Source of the DNA: Galbibacter marinus
GTDB lineage: Bacteria; Bacteroidota; Bacteroidia; Flavobacteriales; Flavobacteriaceae
Direction of reading: 5' to 3'
DNA: 64,000 nucleotides
Assembly: GCF_000300875.1 (NCBI RefSeq)
Contig: NZ_AMSG01000004.1
Coordinates: forward strand, 1-64,000
Within the stretch, counting starts at the first letter, position 1. Each line of letters opens with the position of its first letter. A model generated the notes under the pieces. It did not search any database, was not told the origin of the DNA, and worked only from the letters and a program-made list of their open reading frames with translations. A program made the translations under genes and the position numbers. Of the stretch, positions 1 through 7,476 are shown piece after piece.

Positions 1-345
1 AGAAACAAAAAATTTAGAACCAAACTTGGACAATGGTCTTTTGGACAACTTCGCTCCTTTTTGGAGTACAAAGGATTGCTTATGGGCGTCCCTGTAGTAG
101 TTGTTAATCCTCGATACACTAGTCAGATCTGTAATGTATGTAAATATATTGGTAAACGAACTAACAAGCACTTTAAGGGCCAAAACTGTGGAAGCCATAT
201 GGATGCTGATGTGAACGCATCTATCAATATAGCTACCCTTGGACGCGCCATAAACCGTGTCGGAAAATCGAATGATATGTGTTGCACTATTGCTCATGTT
301 CATTCAGGTTTAAAACCCAATCCATCGCTATGCGTTGTTGGGTAG
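1..345 (+). CDS. IS200/IS605-family TnpB-like protein, C-terminal part (5' end outside window)
   Basis: The frame is open from base 1 and ends at TAG 343-345, giving about 114 residues of a longer protein (family usual length about 370-420). The tail carries the TnpB/OrfB zinc-ribbon signature: NPRYTSQICNVC, then FKGQNCG, then DADVNASINIA, which holds the last RuvC aspartate. TnpB proteins are RNA-guided nucleases of IS200/IS605 elements. The ribbon normally has two CxxC pairs. Here the third cysteine is Gly (codon ggc, one base from tgc), so the zinc site is probably damaged and the copy may be decaying. No TnpA is visible, but the 5' side is outside the window. An imperfect hairpin overlaps the stop codon (separate entry). 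Confidence 0.85.
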   Translation, partial: RNKKFRTKLGQWSFGQLRSFLEYKGLLMGVPVVVVNPRYTSQICNVCKYIGKRTNKHFKGQNCGSHMDADVNASINIATLGRAINRVGKSNDMCCTIAHVHSGLKPNPSLCVVG

Positions 346-363
346 TTTATAGTTAAAGCTACC
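341..363 (+). repeat. Imperfect hairpin at the 3' end of tnpB; candidate element right end
   Basis: A 5'-side arm ggtagttta (341-349) pairs with taaa (354-357) and ctacc (359-363) around a tagt loop, with one bulged g at 358. It overlaps the tnpB stop codon. IS200/IS605 elements carry subterminal hairpins and lack terminal inverted repeats, and the guide RNA of TnpB comes from this 3' end. It could also simply be a weak terminator. The element boundary cannot be fixed without the left end. Confidence 0.45.
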
Positions 364-418
364 GTTTTAGGGTAAGAATGACAAAATATAACCGCTTGTG
401 TTTTAAAGCATGAACCTG

Positions 419-2104
419 CTATTTATTTTTGCCAATTTGATTGCTGACCCAGCTTAGGAATTGGTTTTTAAAATCAGTTGTGCTCCATTGTTTATCATTG
501 GCAACATCACTGGCTTGTTCTACTACAGCATTGGAAACCGTTTTTTGGTAATTTATACTGATCTTATTATTAGCATGGCTACTCCAATAGGTTTCTCTAA
601 AAGCTATTCCTTTTCCATCTGCAAGCATATTAACAATGCGTACACTGTAATCGTCTGCCCCTATTTTAGCGGTGTAGATGGCTAGTTTATGATCCTTATC
701 TAATAGGATATATGGCGCAAGGGAAGGCCCTGTGAGCGTATCATTTTTAAGATATGTTTTTAGTTGTGGGTCATAAATGTAGGCCGCATGAGTGGCATTT
801 CTGTTAAGGTCATAACCATCCGGGAAACTCAAATCATTATAACCGTCAAAATTGATATCAAAATCCCTAGGATTAAATTCATGCTGAGATAACTGCGCTA
901 TGGCAGAAGGTTTTTTAATCGGGGCTAAAGGAGCTTCAAAGACAACACTACTATCGGCTAATCGTATAAGCTCTCTACTAGAGATAGATACTTCAATTGG
1001 ATTTGGATTGGTGTTAGTCTTTCTGGTATAGCGCACCGAATAACGCCATAATAGCTTTTCATTATTCATCTCAAAGTCCTTACTATAGGTATAGAAGGTA
1101 CTATCGATTAGATTTGGATAATACTGCGGGTAATTTTCATACCTCTGGAAGGAGTCAATGCTCTTTAGGGTGAATTCAAATTCTTTATTGTACTGGTAAT
1201 TTTTTATAACAGAATCGATGGTGTAACTAACTAGGTGTTTTGAATCTTTCTGCAAACGTTCAGCTAGCTCGGTTTGTTGAAAACTTTGGTCATCTTTAAA
1301 AATACTGCTAATACTCACCTTTTCTTTAGGGTTGTTAATTTGGCCACTTAAGGTCATCTGATCACCAAGTCCTTTAGTGCTATGAACAATTAATTTTTCT
1401 AAAACACTATTTTCTAAAACATAATAATAGGTATCTATCTTAAGGTTTTGCCCAATTCGAAGTAATTCTTGATCCGTATATACGAGAGCTCCATAACTAA
1501 TAGAATCCAATATGGGATTATCAGTGATTCGTTGATCTTTTTTGGAATTAAAATACTTTTGAATGTTATCAATATCAAACTTAAATTCTTTTTTAGGGAG
1601 TAGATCATAATAGAAATTACCAGTCTGAAGACTACGTTTTATGCTGACTGGTTCTTTGTCAAAATCGATATCATAGGCTACAAATCTATCGAGGTCTGAT
1701 TCATAGGTGTATATCTTATAAACCTCGTCTTTTAACTGATCAATTCTAAAGACACTTCCTTGGATGTCAGAAGTGACTGTTTGTTGGTTCTTTAGGATCG
1801 CGGTTTGTTTAAATTCCTTTAACTTGTTTTCCTGTTTTGTTTTTCCGTACAAGTTAAGGGCGGTAAAACTGGAGTCAGAAGGTCTTTTAATCACTCCTCT
1901 ATAATACACGCTGTCTGATCCATTTAGCCCGCTGTTTTTTATTCGTAGTAATTTTGAGACTAGTTCATCATCACTAAGACGTATAGGCTCTTTTTGTTGT
2001 AATGCTAATGAATCCGTAGCGCTGTGACTATTGGCCTTTTTATGGTCATTATCACATGCAAGAATACTTAAGGCAATACTGATGATAAATACTATTTTTT
2101 TCAA
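419..2104 (-). CDS. Lipoprotein of unknown function with a C-terminal Ca-binding-like DxNxDG segment
   Basis: The 561-residue protein starts at TTG; no in-frame ATG lies close upstream. Residues 1-17 are a lipoprotein signal ending in the lipobox LSILAC, so it should be lipidated at Cys17 and sit in the envelope. The body is rich in charged and aromatic residues and looks like beta-rich repeats. Near residue 420 it has DINFDGYNDL followed by YIYDPQLKTY, resembling FG-GAP/XAC2610-type segments that bind calcium. I do not recognise a catalytic motif. It is 54 bases downstream of the aromatic amino acid hydroxylase gene on the same strand and may be co-transcribed, but a functional link is not evident. 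Confidence 0.75.
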   Translation of the reverse strand: MKKIVFIISIALSILACDNDHKKANSHSATDSLALQQKEPIRLSDDELVSKLLRIKNSGLNGSDSVYYRGVIKRPSDSSFTALNLYGKTKQENKLKEFKQTAILKNQQTVTSDIQGSVFRIDQLKDEVYKIYTYESDLDRFVAYDIDFDKEPVSIKRSLQTGNFYYDLLPKKEFKFDIDNIQKYFNSKKDQRITDNPILDSISYGALVYTDQELLRIGQNLKIDTYYYVLENSVLEKLIVHSTKGLGDQMTLSGQINNPKEKVSISSIFKDDQSFQQTELAERLQKDSKHLVSYTIDSVIKNYQYNKEFEFTLKSIDSFQRYENYPQYYPNLIDSTFYTYSKDFEMNNEKLLWRYSVRYTRKTNTNPNPIEVSISSRELIRLADSSVVFEAPLAPIKKPSAIAQLSQHEFNPRDFDINFDGYNDLSFPDGYDLNRNATHAAYIYDPQLKTYLKNDTLTGPSLAPYILLDKDHKLAIYTAKIGADDYSVRIVNMLADGKGIAFRETYWSSHANNKISINYQKTVSNAVVEQASDVANDKQWSTTDFKNQFLSWVSNQIGKNK

Positions 2105-2158
2105 AATGGTGTGTATATAGATTTGGGGATAAATTTAAAAAACTTTTGGAGATTTGAC

Positions 2159-3919
2159 TTAATTGATTACTAATGCTTGCTCAACCAAGGAGATTCCGTC
2201 ATCGATTAGGTGGCCCACTTCAGGTTGACGCTCTTTGATGCCTTCAAGATGCTGAACAATTTCTTGGGCGAATTGTTTGTCAGCGGAAGTTTTAGCGAGT
2301 TCATACAACTCTATCGTTAATAACCACTGATCAGGGAAACTGTTTTGAATTTGTTCAAATACCTTATGTCTGGAGATGGTTTTATTTTTGCCTTCTCTAA
2401 AATCACGAACTTGTTGGTACAAGGCCTCTAATTGTTTTTGATAGTCACTTTTAGGTTTTGCAACGGGATTAGGAGAACTTTGATGGGTGATTAAGTCAAA
2501 GCCCTTCACATCTGCGACACCATTATAAGCGGAGATGGCTTCTTTACCAATGGCCAATTGATATATTCCTTGGTTAGGAGAAAATAAAATCCGCCCCTTA
2601 TGTTTAACGGTACAGTTTTCCAGGCTGATAAGAATAATTTTACCCATTAAGTTTCGGGTTCCTGTAATAATTTTACCACTTATATAAATATCCCCTTCAA
2701 ATTCAAGCTGAACATTATGTCCTTCATAGATATTGTAAGCCTTTAAATCACGTGGACTCATATCTTCTATAGCAAGGTTGATTCCTTTGAGTTTACCAAT
2801 GGTACTTCCAAAACCTTTTGGGTAGCGATCGGTGCCATGTCCTACGAGTTCCTTATCTCTATAGGCTAGAGCTGTTTTTCCTTTGGTTTGAAAATATATA
2901 GCCGACTTGTGATGTTCAATTACCTCAGAGAATACCCCTGAAATTTGAATTCCTGTACTGAGTTCAAGGGTTCCTAATGCATTGGAGGCAATGAGTTTTT
3001 TTATACCAGATAAACCACCACGCCTAATTGCCATGGTATTGGCAAATTCTTCTAATACTTGGCTCAGGTGTGCAAAATCTGGTGTGACGTATAATTGGGG
3101 TTGAGGTTTTGTGATATCAAAACCTTGTTCAGCCGCCTCTATGCTATAGGGTATCTTTTGAACTTTATCGGTCATACACCATTTACTTTCTCCGATTGAG
3201 GAAAGTAGACCTGCTCCATATATTTTGGGATCAGTAATATTACCTATAAGTCCGTATTCTACGGTCCACCAGTGTAAATTTCGAATGCGTGCCATCTCAC
3301 TGAGCTGAGTAGTTGTTTCTTGCAGTTGATTTACTTTTGCTTCTGCCTCTTCAATTGCTTTAGAATCTGGGTTTTCCGCTTCTTTTAAAATGGACAGCGT
3401 GCGAACAGCATGGTATATTTGATGATCCTGCTCATTTGAAATGGCCTTGGCACCAATCTCTCCAAACCTCCTTAAATATTCTGCGTACTCTGGATTGGCT
3501 ATAATAGGGGCGTGGCCAGCTCCCTCGTGAATAATATCTGGAGCAGGAGTGTATTGTATATGATCAAGTTGTCTTATTTCACTGGCAATAACTAGCACGT
3601 TATGTGCCTGGAATTCCATAAAGGCATTTGGGGGTATAAAACCATCGACAGCTACTGCTGCCCATCCTATATCCTTTAGAATACGATTCATACCATACAT
3701 ACTTGGAATATGGTCAATGTCAATTCCTGTTTTCTTTAGACCATCGGTATATGAATGATGAGCTACTTTTTTTAAGTAATCCACATTTTTTCGCATCACA
3801 TACCTCCAAGTGGCTTGGTTTATGGCAGAGTAATGCTCATAATTTTGTGGTTTGATGTACTGTTTAAGATGCGCTGGTAAGCGATCTATTAAAGGATTGC
3901 TTTGATAATTTGAGTCCAT
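2159..3919 (-). CDS. phhA: Aromatic amino acid hydroxylase (phenylalanine 4-monooxygenase type), long form
   Basis: This is a non-haem iron, pterin-dependent hydroxylase that converts phenylalanine to tyrosine. The iron-binding triad is visible in IIHEGAGHAP (two His, about residues 131 and 136) and WWTVEYGL (Glu, about 221). ATG 3919 gives 586 residues; a GTG at 3925 would add two. Typical bacterial enzymes are about 260-300 residues, so the region from about residue 295 to the end is an extra C-terminal part. That architecture is common in Bacteroidota, but the function of the extension is unknown to me. A TAACTTTA element (3939-3946 on the minus strand) lies 20 bases before the ATG and may be its promoter. 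Confidence 0.9.
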   Translation of the reverse strand: MDSNYQSNPLIDRLPAHLKQYIKPQNYEHYSAINQATWRYVMRKNVDYLKKVAHHSYTDGLKKTGIDIDHIPSMYGMNRILKDIGWAAVAVDGFIPPNAFMEFQAHNVLVIASEIRQLDHIQYTPAPDIIHEGAGHAPIIANPEYAEYLRRFGEIGAKAISNEQDHQIYHAVRTLSILKEAENPDSKAIEEAEAKVNQLQETTTQLSEMARIRNLHWWTVEYGLIGNITDPKIYGAGLLSSIGESKWCMTDKVQKIPYSIEAAEQGFDITKPQPQLYVTPDFAHLSQVLEEFANTMAIRRGGLSGIKKLIASNALGTLELSTGIQISGVFSEVIEHHKSAIYFQTKGKTALAYRDKELVGHGTDRYPKGFGSTIGKLKGINLAIEDMSPRDLKAYNIYEGHNVQLEFEGDIYISGKIITGTRNLMGKIILISLENCTVKHKGRILFSPNQGIYQLAIGKEAISAYNGVADVKGFDLITHQSSPNPVAKPKSDYQKQLEALYQQVRDFREGKNKTISRHKVFEQIQNSFPDQWLLTIELYELAKTSADKQFAQEIVQHLEGIKERQPEVGHLIDDGISLVEQALVIN

Positions 3920-3938
3920 TTCCACTTTTTTGTCTTTC

Positions 3939-3946
3939 TAAAGTTA
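3939..3946 (-). promoter_or_regulatory. Putative -7 element (TAACTTTA) for the hydroxylase gene
   Basis: On the minus strand the octamer TAACTTTA lies 20 bases before ATG 3919. It differs from the flavobacterial -7 consensus TAnnTTTG only in the last base. The same variant occurs at matching distances in front of other genes here (17283, 34186, 48436, 48626). No clear -33 TTTG was seen. Confidence 0.45.
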
Positions 3947-4163
3947 CAAAAGCTTATCATAATCTGCTAAAATTCAATTCAAAAGCTTTTAAAGTCCCAT
4001 TCTTCGATGGGTGCATAGTGAAATAGAGTATGTCGGTTATGTTATAGTGGTAGTATTTGATAGCCTAGGATGAGAAATCGAACTTGTATAAAATTATTCG
4101 TATGTATGATAAGATAGGGTCTTAATGTCTGAGAATTTTAAGTACTATTCCAAGTTAGCAGAC

Positions 4164-4192
4164 AAAAAAACCACGCGAACAAGGCGTGGTTT
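4164..4192 (-). terminator. Rho-independent terminator after the hutU-DUF4136 genes
   Basis: On the minus strand, AAACCACGC (4192-4184) pairs perfectly with GCGTGGTTT (4176-4168) around a 7-base loop and runs into a T tract (4170-4164). It starts 26 bases past the DUF4136 stop codon. Confidence 0.85.
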
Positions 4193-4217
4193 GTACTTAG
4201 ATATATTAACTTAACTA

Positions 4218-4781
4218 TTACTCTGAAACCCCGGCTACTTGAGAGGTTGGTTGTACTGGTGGGAACTTCTCTAGAATTTCTTGAACAAATTCTCTTATAC
4301 GCTGCTCCTTTTTGGCTAGATCACCATTTGTAATTAAAGAGCCTGTTCCTTTACCTTGCCATACGAGTTCCTTTCTATCAGCATCTATTAAATCGATGTA
4401 TAAAGAACCTTCTGTATCTCTGGAAATTGTATTATAACCCATACCTGCATAGGGATAACCATACCAACCCCATCCCCAACCAACATTGTTGTAAACACTT
4501 ACGCGATCTACTTCTTTGGTAAAGATACTCACCAAAATATCAGGGTTCTCCGAAAGCTGATACCCTCTAGATTGTAATTCATATTGGATGGATCTCAAAA
4601 TTCGCTTAATATCTAAATCAGAAATTTCTGCTTTATCTATCCCAGGTTTGTAAAACGCAAAGGTCTTGTATTTATTAAAATCGACTTGTCTATCGTAGTC
4701 GGTGGCTACCTGAATGGTACTACAAGCTCCCATTAGGAGTGCAATAACTAGTATTCCAGAAAATAGTTTAATGGCTTTCAT
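4218..4781 (-). CDS. DUF4136 domain-containing lipoprotein
   Basis: The 187-residue protein has a lipoprotein signal with lipobox LLMGAC (Cys20). The mature part opens with the DUF4136 pattern: VATDYDRQVDFNKYKTFAFY, a Gly/Trp/Tyr-rich stretch (about residues 102-116), and a DAdrKELVWQGKGTGSL segment. DUF4136 proteins are envelope lipoproteins whose role is not established. It lies 23 bases downstream of hutU and is followed by a strong terminator, so the two are probably co-transcribed. No connection to histidine breakdown is implied by the sequence. Confidence 0.85.
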   Translation of the reverse strand: MKAIKLFSGILVIALLMGACSTIQVATDYDRQVDFNKYKTFAFYKPGIDKAEISDLDIKRILRSIQYELQSRGYQLSENPDILVSIFTKEVDRVSVYNNVGWGWGWYGYPYAGMGYNTISRDTEGSLYIDLIDADRKELVWQGKGTGSLITNGDLAKKEQRIREFVQEILEKFPPVQPTSQVAGVSE

Positions 4782-4804
4782 CGGTACTTATTTATTTATT
4801 GTTT

Positions 4805-6793
4805 TTATATTATTGTATCCAGTAAATCTTCATCTACGTGGTTTGGAAGATAAACCTTTAAATTGGGTTCTGCTTCCATAGCTCGTTTTATTGCAAATTC
4901 AGCCCCTTTATTTCGGGCCCAACTTCTTCTAGCAATGCCGTTGTTTACATCCCAGAATAACATGGATTGTAAGCGATTGCTAGACTCCTTAGTACCATCA
5001 AGAACCATGCCGAAGCCTCCATTTATCACCTCCCCCCAGCCAACGCCTCCACCATTGTGAATGCTTACCCAAGTGGCGCCCCTGAAGCTGTCTCCTATCA
5101 CGTTTTGTATAGCCATATCTGCTGTAAAACGTGAACCATCATAAATGTTTGAGGTTTCTCGATAAGGAGAATCCGTTCCACTGACATCGTGATGATCTCT
5201 ACCTAAAATTACAAAACCTATTTCATTTTTTGAAATAGCTTTGTTAAAAGCTTCAGCAATTTTTATTCTCCCAAGAGCATCTGCGTATAAAATTCTTGCT
5301 TGCGAGCCTACTACCAGCCGGTTTTCCTCTGCTGATTTGATCCAATGAATGTTGTCTTGTAGTTGTTGTTGAATTTCTTCTGGCGCATCTTTTTTAAGGT
5401 CTTCTAACACTTTGATGGCCAGATCGTCTGTTTTACGTAAATCTTCTTCCTTTCCACTGGCACATACCCAACGAAATGGACCAAAGCCAAAATCAAAGCA
5501 CATAGGACCCATAATGTCTTGCACATAACTGGGGTATCGGAAGGTACTTCCATCTTCACTCATAATATCAGCGCCTGCTCTAGAGGCTTCTAGTAGAAAG
5601 GCGTTTCCATAATCGAAAAAGTAAGTGCCTTTAGCGGTGTGTTTGTTTATAGCATCAGCGTGTCTACGCAAACTTTGTTGTACCAAAACTTTAAACTGAT
5701 CACTGTCTTTAGCCATGAGTTCTTGAGCTTTCTCAAAAGTTATCCCTACTGGGTAGTATCCACCTGCCCATGGGTTGTGAAGCGAGGTCTGATCCGATCC
5801 TAAATCAATTTTTATTTCTTGAGAATCAAATTTTTCCCATACCTCTACGATATTTCCTTGGTAAGCTATTGAAACCACTTCCTTGTTTTGAATTGCCTTT
5901 TTAACTCTATTGGCTAATTCATCTAAATCTTTAATTACAATATCTACCCACCCTTGGGAATGACGTGTTTCTATGGCTTTTGGATTAACCTCAGCGCATA
6001 CGGTAATACATCCTGCGATGTTTCCAGCCTTTGGTTGAGCGCCGCTCATTCCTCCTAGGCCCGAAGTGACAAAGAGTCCTCCTTTTGGACTACGTCCTAG
6101 TTTTCTAAATCCATTTAAAACCGTTATGGTGGTTCCATGTACAATTCCCTGCGGCCCAATATACATATAACTTCCGGCGGTCATTTGACCGTATTGACTA
6201 ACACCTAGAGCATTGAATTTTTCCCAATGATCCGCACTAGAATAATTTGGAATCATCATACCGTTAGTCACCACCACTCTTGGCGCATTTTTATGTGATG
6301 GAAACAGTCCCATAGGATGTCCACTATACATCACCAAGGTCTGCTCATCAGTCATCTCTGCTAAGAATTGCAATGTAAGACGGTATTGTGCCCAGTTTTG
6401 AAATACGGCCCCGTTGCCGCCATAGGTGATGAGCTCATCGGGATGTTGGGCTACGTTAGGATCTAAATTATTCATTATCATCAGCATAATAGCTGCTGCT
6501 TGTTTACTTTTCGCAGGATACTGATCAATTCCGCGAGCAAAGATCCGATAACTCGGTTTAAAACGATACATATAGATGCGACCAAAGCGCTCGAGTTCTT
6601 CCTTTAGCTCAGGGAGTAGTTGGGGGTGTACTTCTTTATCGAAATAACGCAGGGCGTTTTTCAGGGCTAGTTTCTTCTCCTGTGGGTTTAAAATATCTTT
6701 GCGCTTGGGGGCGTGATTGACTTTACTGTTATATGGTTTTGGCTCGGGAAGTTGTTTTGGTATGCCTTGAAGTATTTCTTCTTGAAATGTCAT
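4805..6793 (-). CDS. hutU: Urocanate hydratase
   Basis: It adds water to urocanate to give 4-imidazolone-5-propionate, the second step of histidine degradation, using tightly bound NAD+. The 662-residue protein is the longer form found in Bacteroidota (about 660-680; the Pseudomonas enzyme is about 560). Supporting segments are YSGHPMGLFPS, VTNGMMIPNYSS and GGLFVTSGLGGMSGAQ, with the C-terminal IHNGGGVGWGEVINGGFG that is highly conserved in the family. The other hut genes (hutH, hutI) are not in this window. The gene probably belongs to a transcript starting near 7030 that includes the 50-residue protein upstream and DUF4136 downstream. Confidence 0.95.
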   Translation of the reverse strand: MTFQEEILQGIPKQLPEPKPYNSKVNHAPKRKDILNPQEKKLALKNALRYFDKEVHPQLLPELKEELERFGRIYMYRFKPSYRIFARGIDQYPAKSKQAAAIMLMIMNNLDPNVAQHPDELITYGGNGAVFQNWAQYRLTLQFLAEMTDEQTLVMYSGHPMGLFPSHKNAPRVVVTNGMMIPNYSSADHWEKFNALGVSQYGQMTAGSYMYIGPQGIVHGTTITVLNGFRKLGRSPKGGLFVTSGLGGMSGAQPKAGNIAGCITVCAEVNPKAIETRHSQGWVDIVIKDLDELANRVKKAIQNKEVVSIAYQGNIVEVWEKFDSQEIKIDLGSDQTSLHNPWAGGYYPVGITFEKAQELMAKDSDQFKVLVQQSLRRHADAINKHTAKGTYFFDYGNAFLLEASRAGADIMSEDGSTFRYPSYVQDIMGPMCFDFGFGPFRWVCASGKEEDLRKTDDLAIKVLEDLKKDAPEEIQQQLQDNIHWIKSAEENRLVVGSQARILYADALGRIKIAEAFNKAISKNEIGFVILGRDHHDVSGTDSPYRETSNIYDGSRFTADMAIQNVIGDSFRGATWVSIHNGGGVGWGEVINGGFGMVLDGTKESSNRLQSMLFWDVNNGIARRSWARNKGAEFAIKRAMEAEPNLKVYLPNHVDEDLLDTII

Positions 6794-6843
6794 CGTTGTT
6801 TGATTTAATACATTATTAACTTACTTAGCCCAAGGTGGATCCC

Positions 6844-6996
6844 TTAATCCTTGTTTTTGTCGTATCCATAGGGGCAGTGTCTACAGCCACTTTTACAACA
6901 ATACCCTCTTCTTAGGTGGTATTGTTCTGTGAAAACCCTATAACCCTCTGGAGATAGGTAAAAATCTCCCTCTTGGTCTGGAATAATTTTTTTCAT
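6844..6996 (-). CDS. Small Cys-rich protein of the DUF5522 type (50 aa)
   Basis: ATG 6994-6996 to TAA 6844-6846 encodes 50 residues. It contains YLSPEGYRVFTEQYHLRRGYC and CCKSGCRHCPYGY, which match the small DUF5522 family: an invariant cluster of four cysteines plus His, probably a metal or Fe-S site. The family's function is not established. It lies 50 bases upstream of hutU on the same strand. A TATCTTTG -7 element on the minus strand (7030-7037) lies 33 bases before the ATG and likely drives this gene and the following hutU and DUF4136 genes. Confidence 0.85.
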   Translation of the reverse strand: MKKIIPDQEGDFYLSPEGYRVFTEQYHLRRGYCCKSGCRHCPYGYDKNKD

Positions 6997-7021
6997 AAAA
7001 AAGCTGTAAATTAGATTATGC

Positions 7022-7037
7022 TATCTTTACAAAGATA
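7022..7037. promoter_or_regulatory. Divergent pair of -7 elements forming a near-perfect palindrome
   Basis: The 16-mer TATCTTTACAAAGATA contains TATCTTTG on the minus strand (7037-7030) and TATCTTTA on the plus strand (7022-7029). Both fit the flavobacterial -7 consensus TAnnTTTG/A. The minus element fits the DUF5522-hutU-DUF4136 transcript; the plus element fits the small HExxH protein at 7087. Overlapping -7 elements would make the two promoters mutually exclusive. Confidence 0.6.
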
Positions 7038-7086
7038 ACTGAAATGGAAAAATACAAATAAGCGGTTACTTAAACCAAATTTTAAT

Positions 7087-7413
7087 TTGATTCTAGTCTT
7101 TAAATACATATTGCCAAAACGTTATGATGGTCTTACATTATGGCCACTGATCATTCTTAAAGAAAACAAACTAAAGTTTGATGCTGTATTAATCAACCAC
7201 GAGCGCATCCATCTTCGGCAGCAACTTGAGCTTTTGATTGTCTTGTTCTACCTTTGGTATTTAATGGAGTGGTTTATAGGTTTACTGCGCTATAGAAATT
7301 CTGTGAAAGCGTATAGAAACATTAGTTTTGAAAAGGAAGCATATGCTTATGAATCTGATCTCAATTACCTAGATAAACGTCCCTTTTTCAGTTTTTTAAA
7401 GTACCTTTTTTAG
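7087..7413 (+). CDS. Small membrane protein with HExxH metalloprotease-like motif, unknown function
   Basis: The 108-residue protein is read from TTG 7087; no ATG exists in frame after the stop at 7036-7038. The putative plus-strand promoter at 7022-7029 is compatible with this start. Around residues 36-46 it has INHERIHLRQQ, an HExxH zinc-ligand motif, followed by a hydrophobic helix (about residues 47-63) and then FEKEAYAYE, whose Glu could serve as a third ligand. This order (HExxH, transmembrane helix, downstream Glu) recalls membrane metallopeptidases such as the M56 or M48 groups, but the protein is far shorter than these. I cannot name a family with confidence. It is divergent from the hutU transcript. 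Confidence 0.65.
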   Translation: MILVFKYILPKRYDGLTLWPLIILKENKLKFDAVLINHERIHLRQQLELLIVLFYLWYLMEWFIGLLRYRNSVKAYRNISFEKEAYAYESDLNYLDKRPFFSFLKYLF

Positions 7414-7448
7414 GACTTCTGTCATTTTTCTTTGGCTTGGGATTGTTG

Positions 7449-7456
7449 TATCTTTG
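7449..7456 (+). promoter_or_regulatory. Putative -7 element (TATCTTTG) that decides the deaminase start
   Basis: TATCTTTG matches the consensus TAnnTTTG and lies 20 bases before TTG 7477. It makes the earlier in-frame TTG at 7432 an unlikely start, because that codon would lie upstream of the transcript start. Confidence 0.6.
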
Positions 7457-7476
7457 CCAACTTAAAAAAGGAGCGT

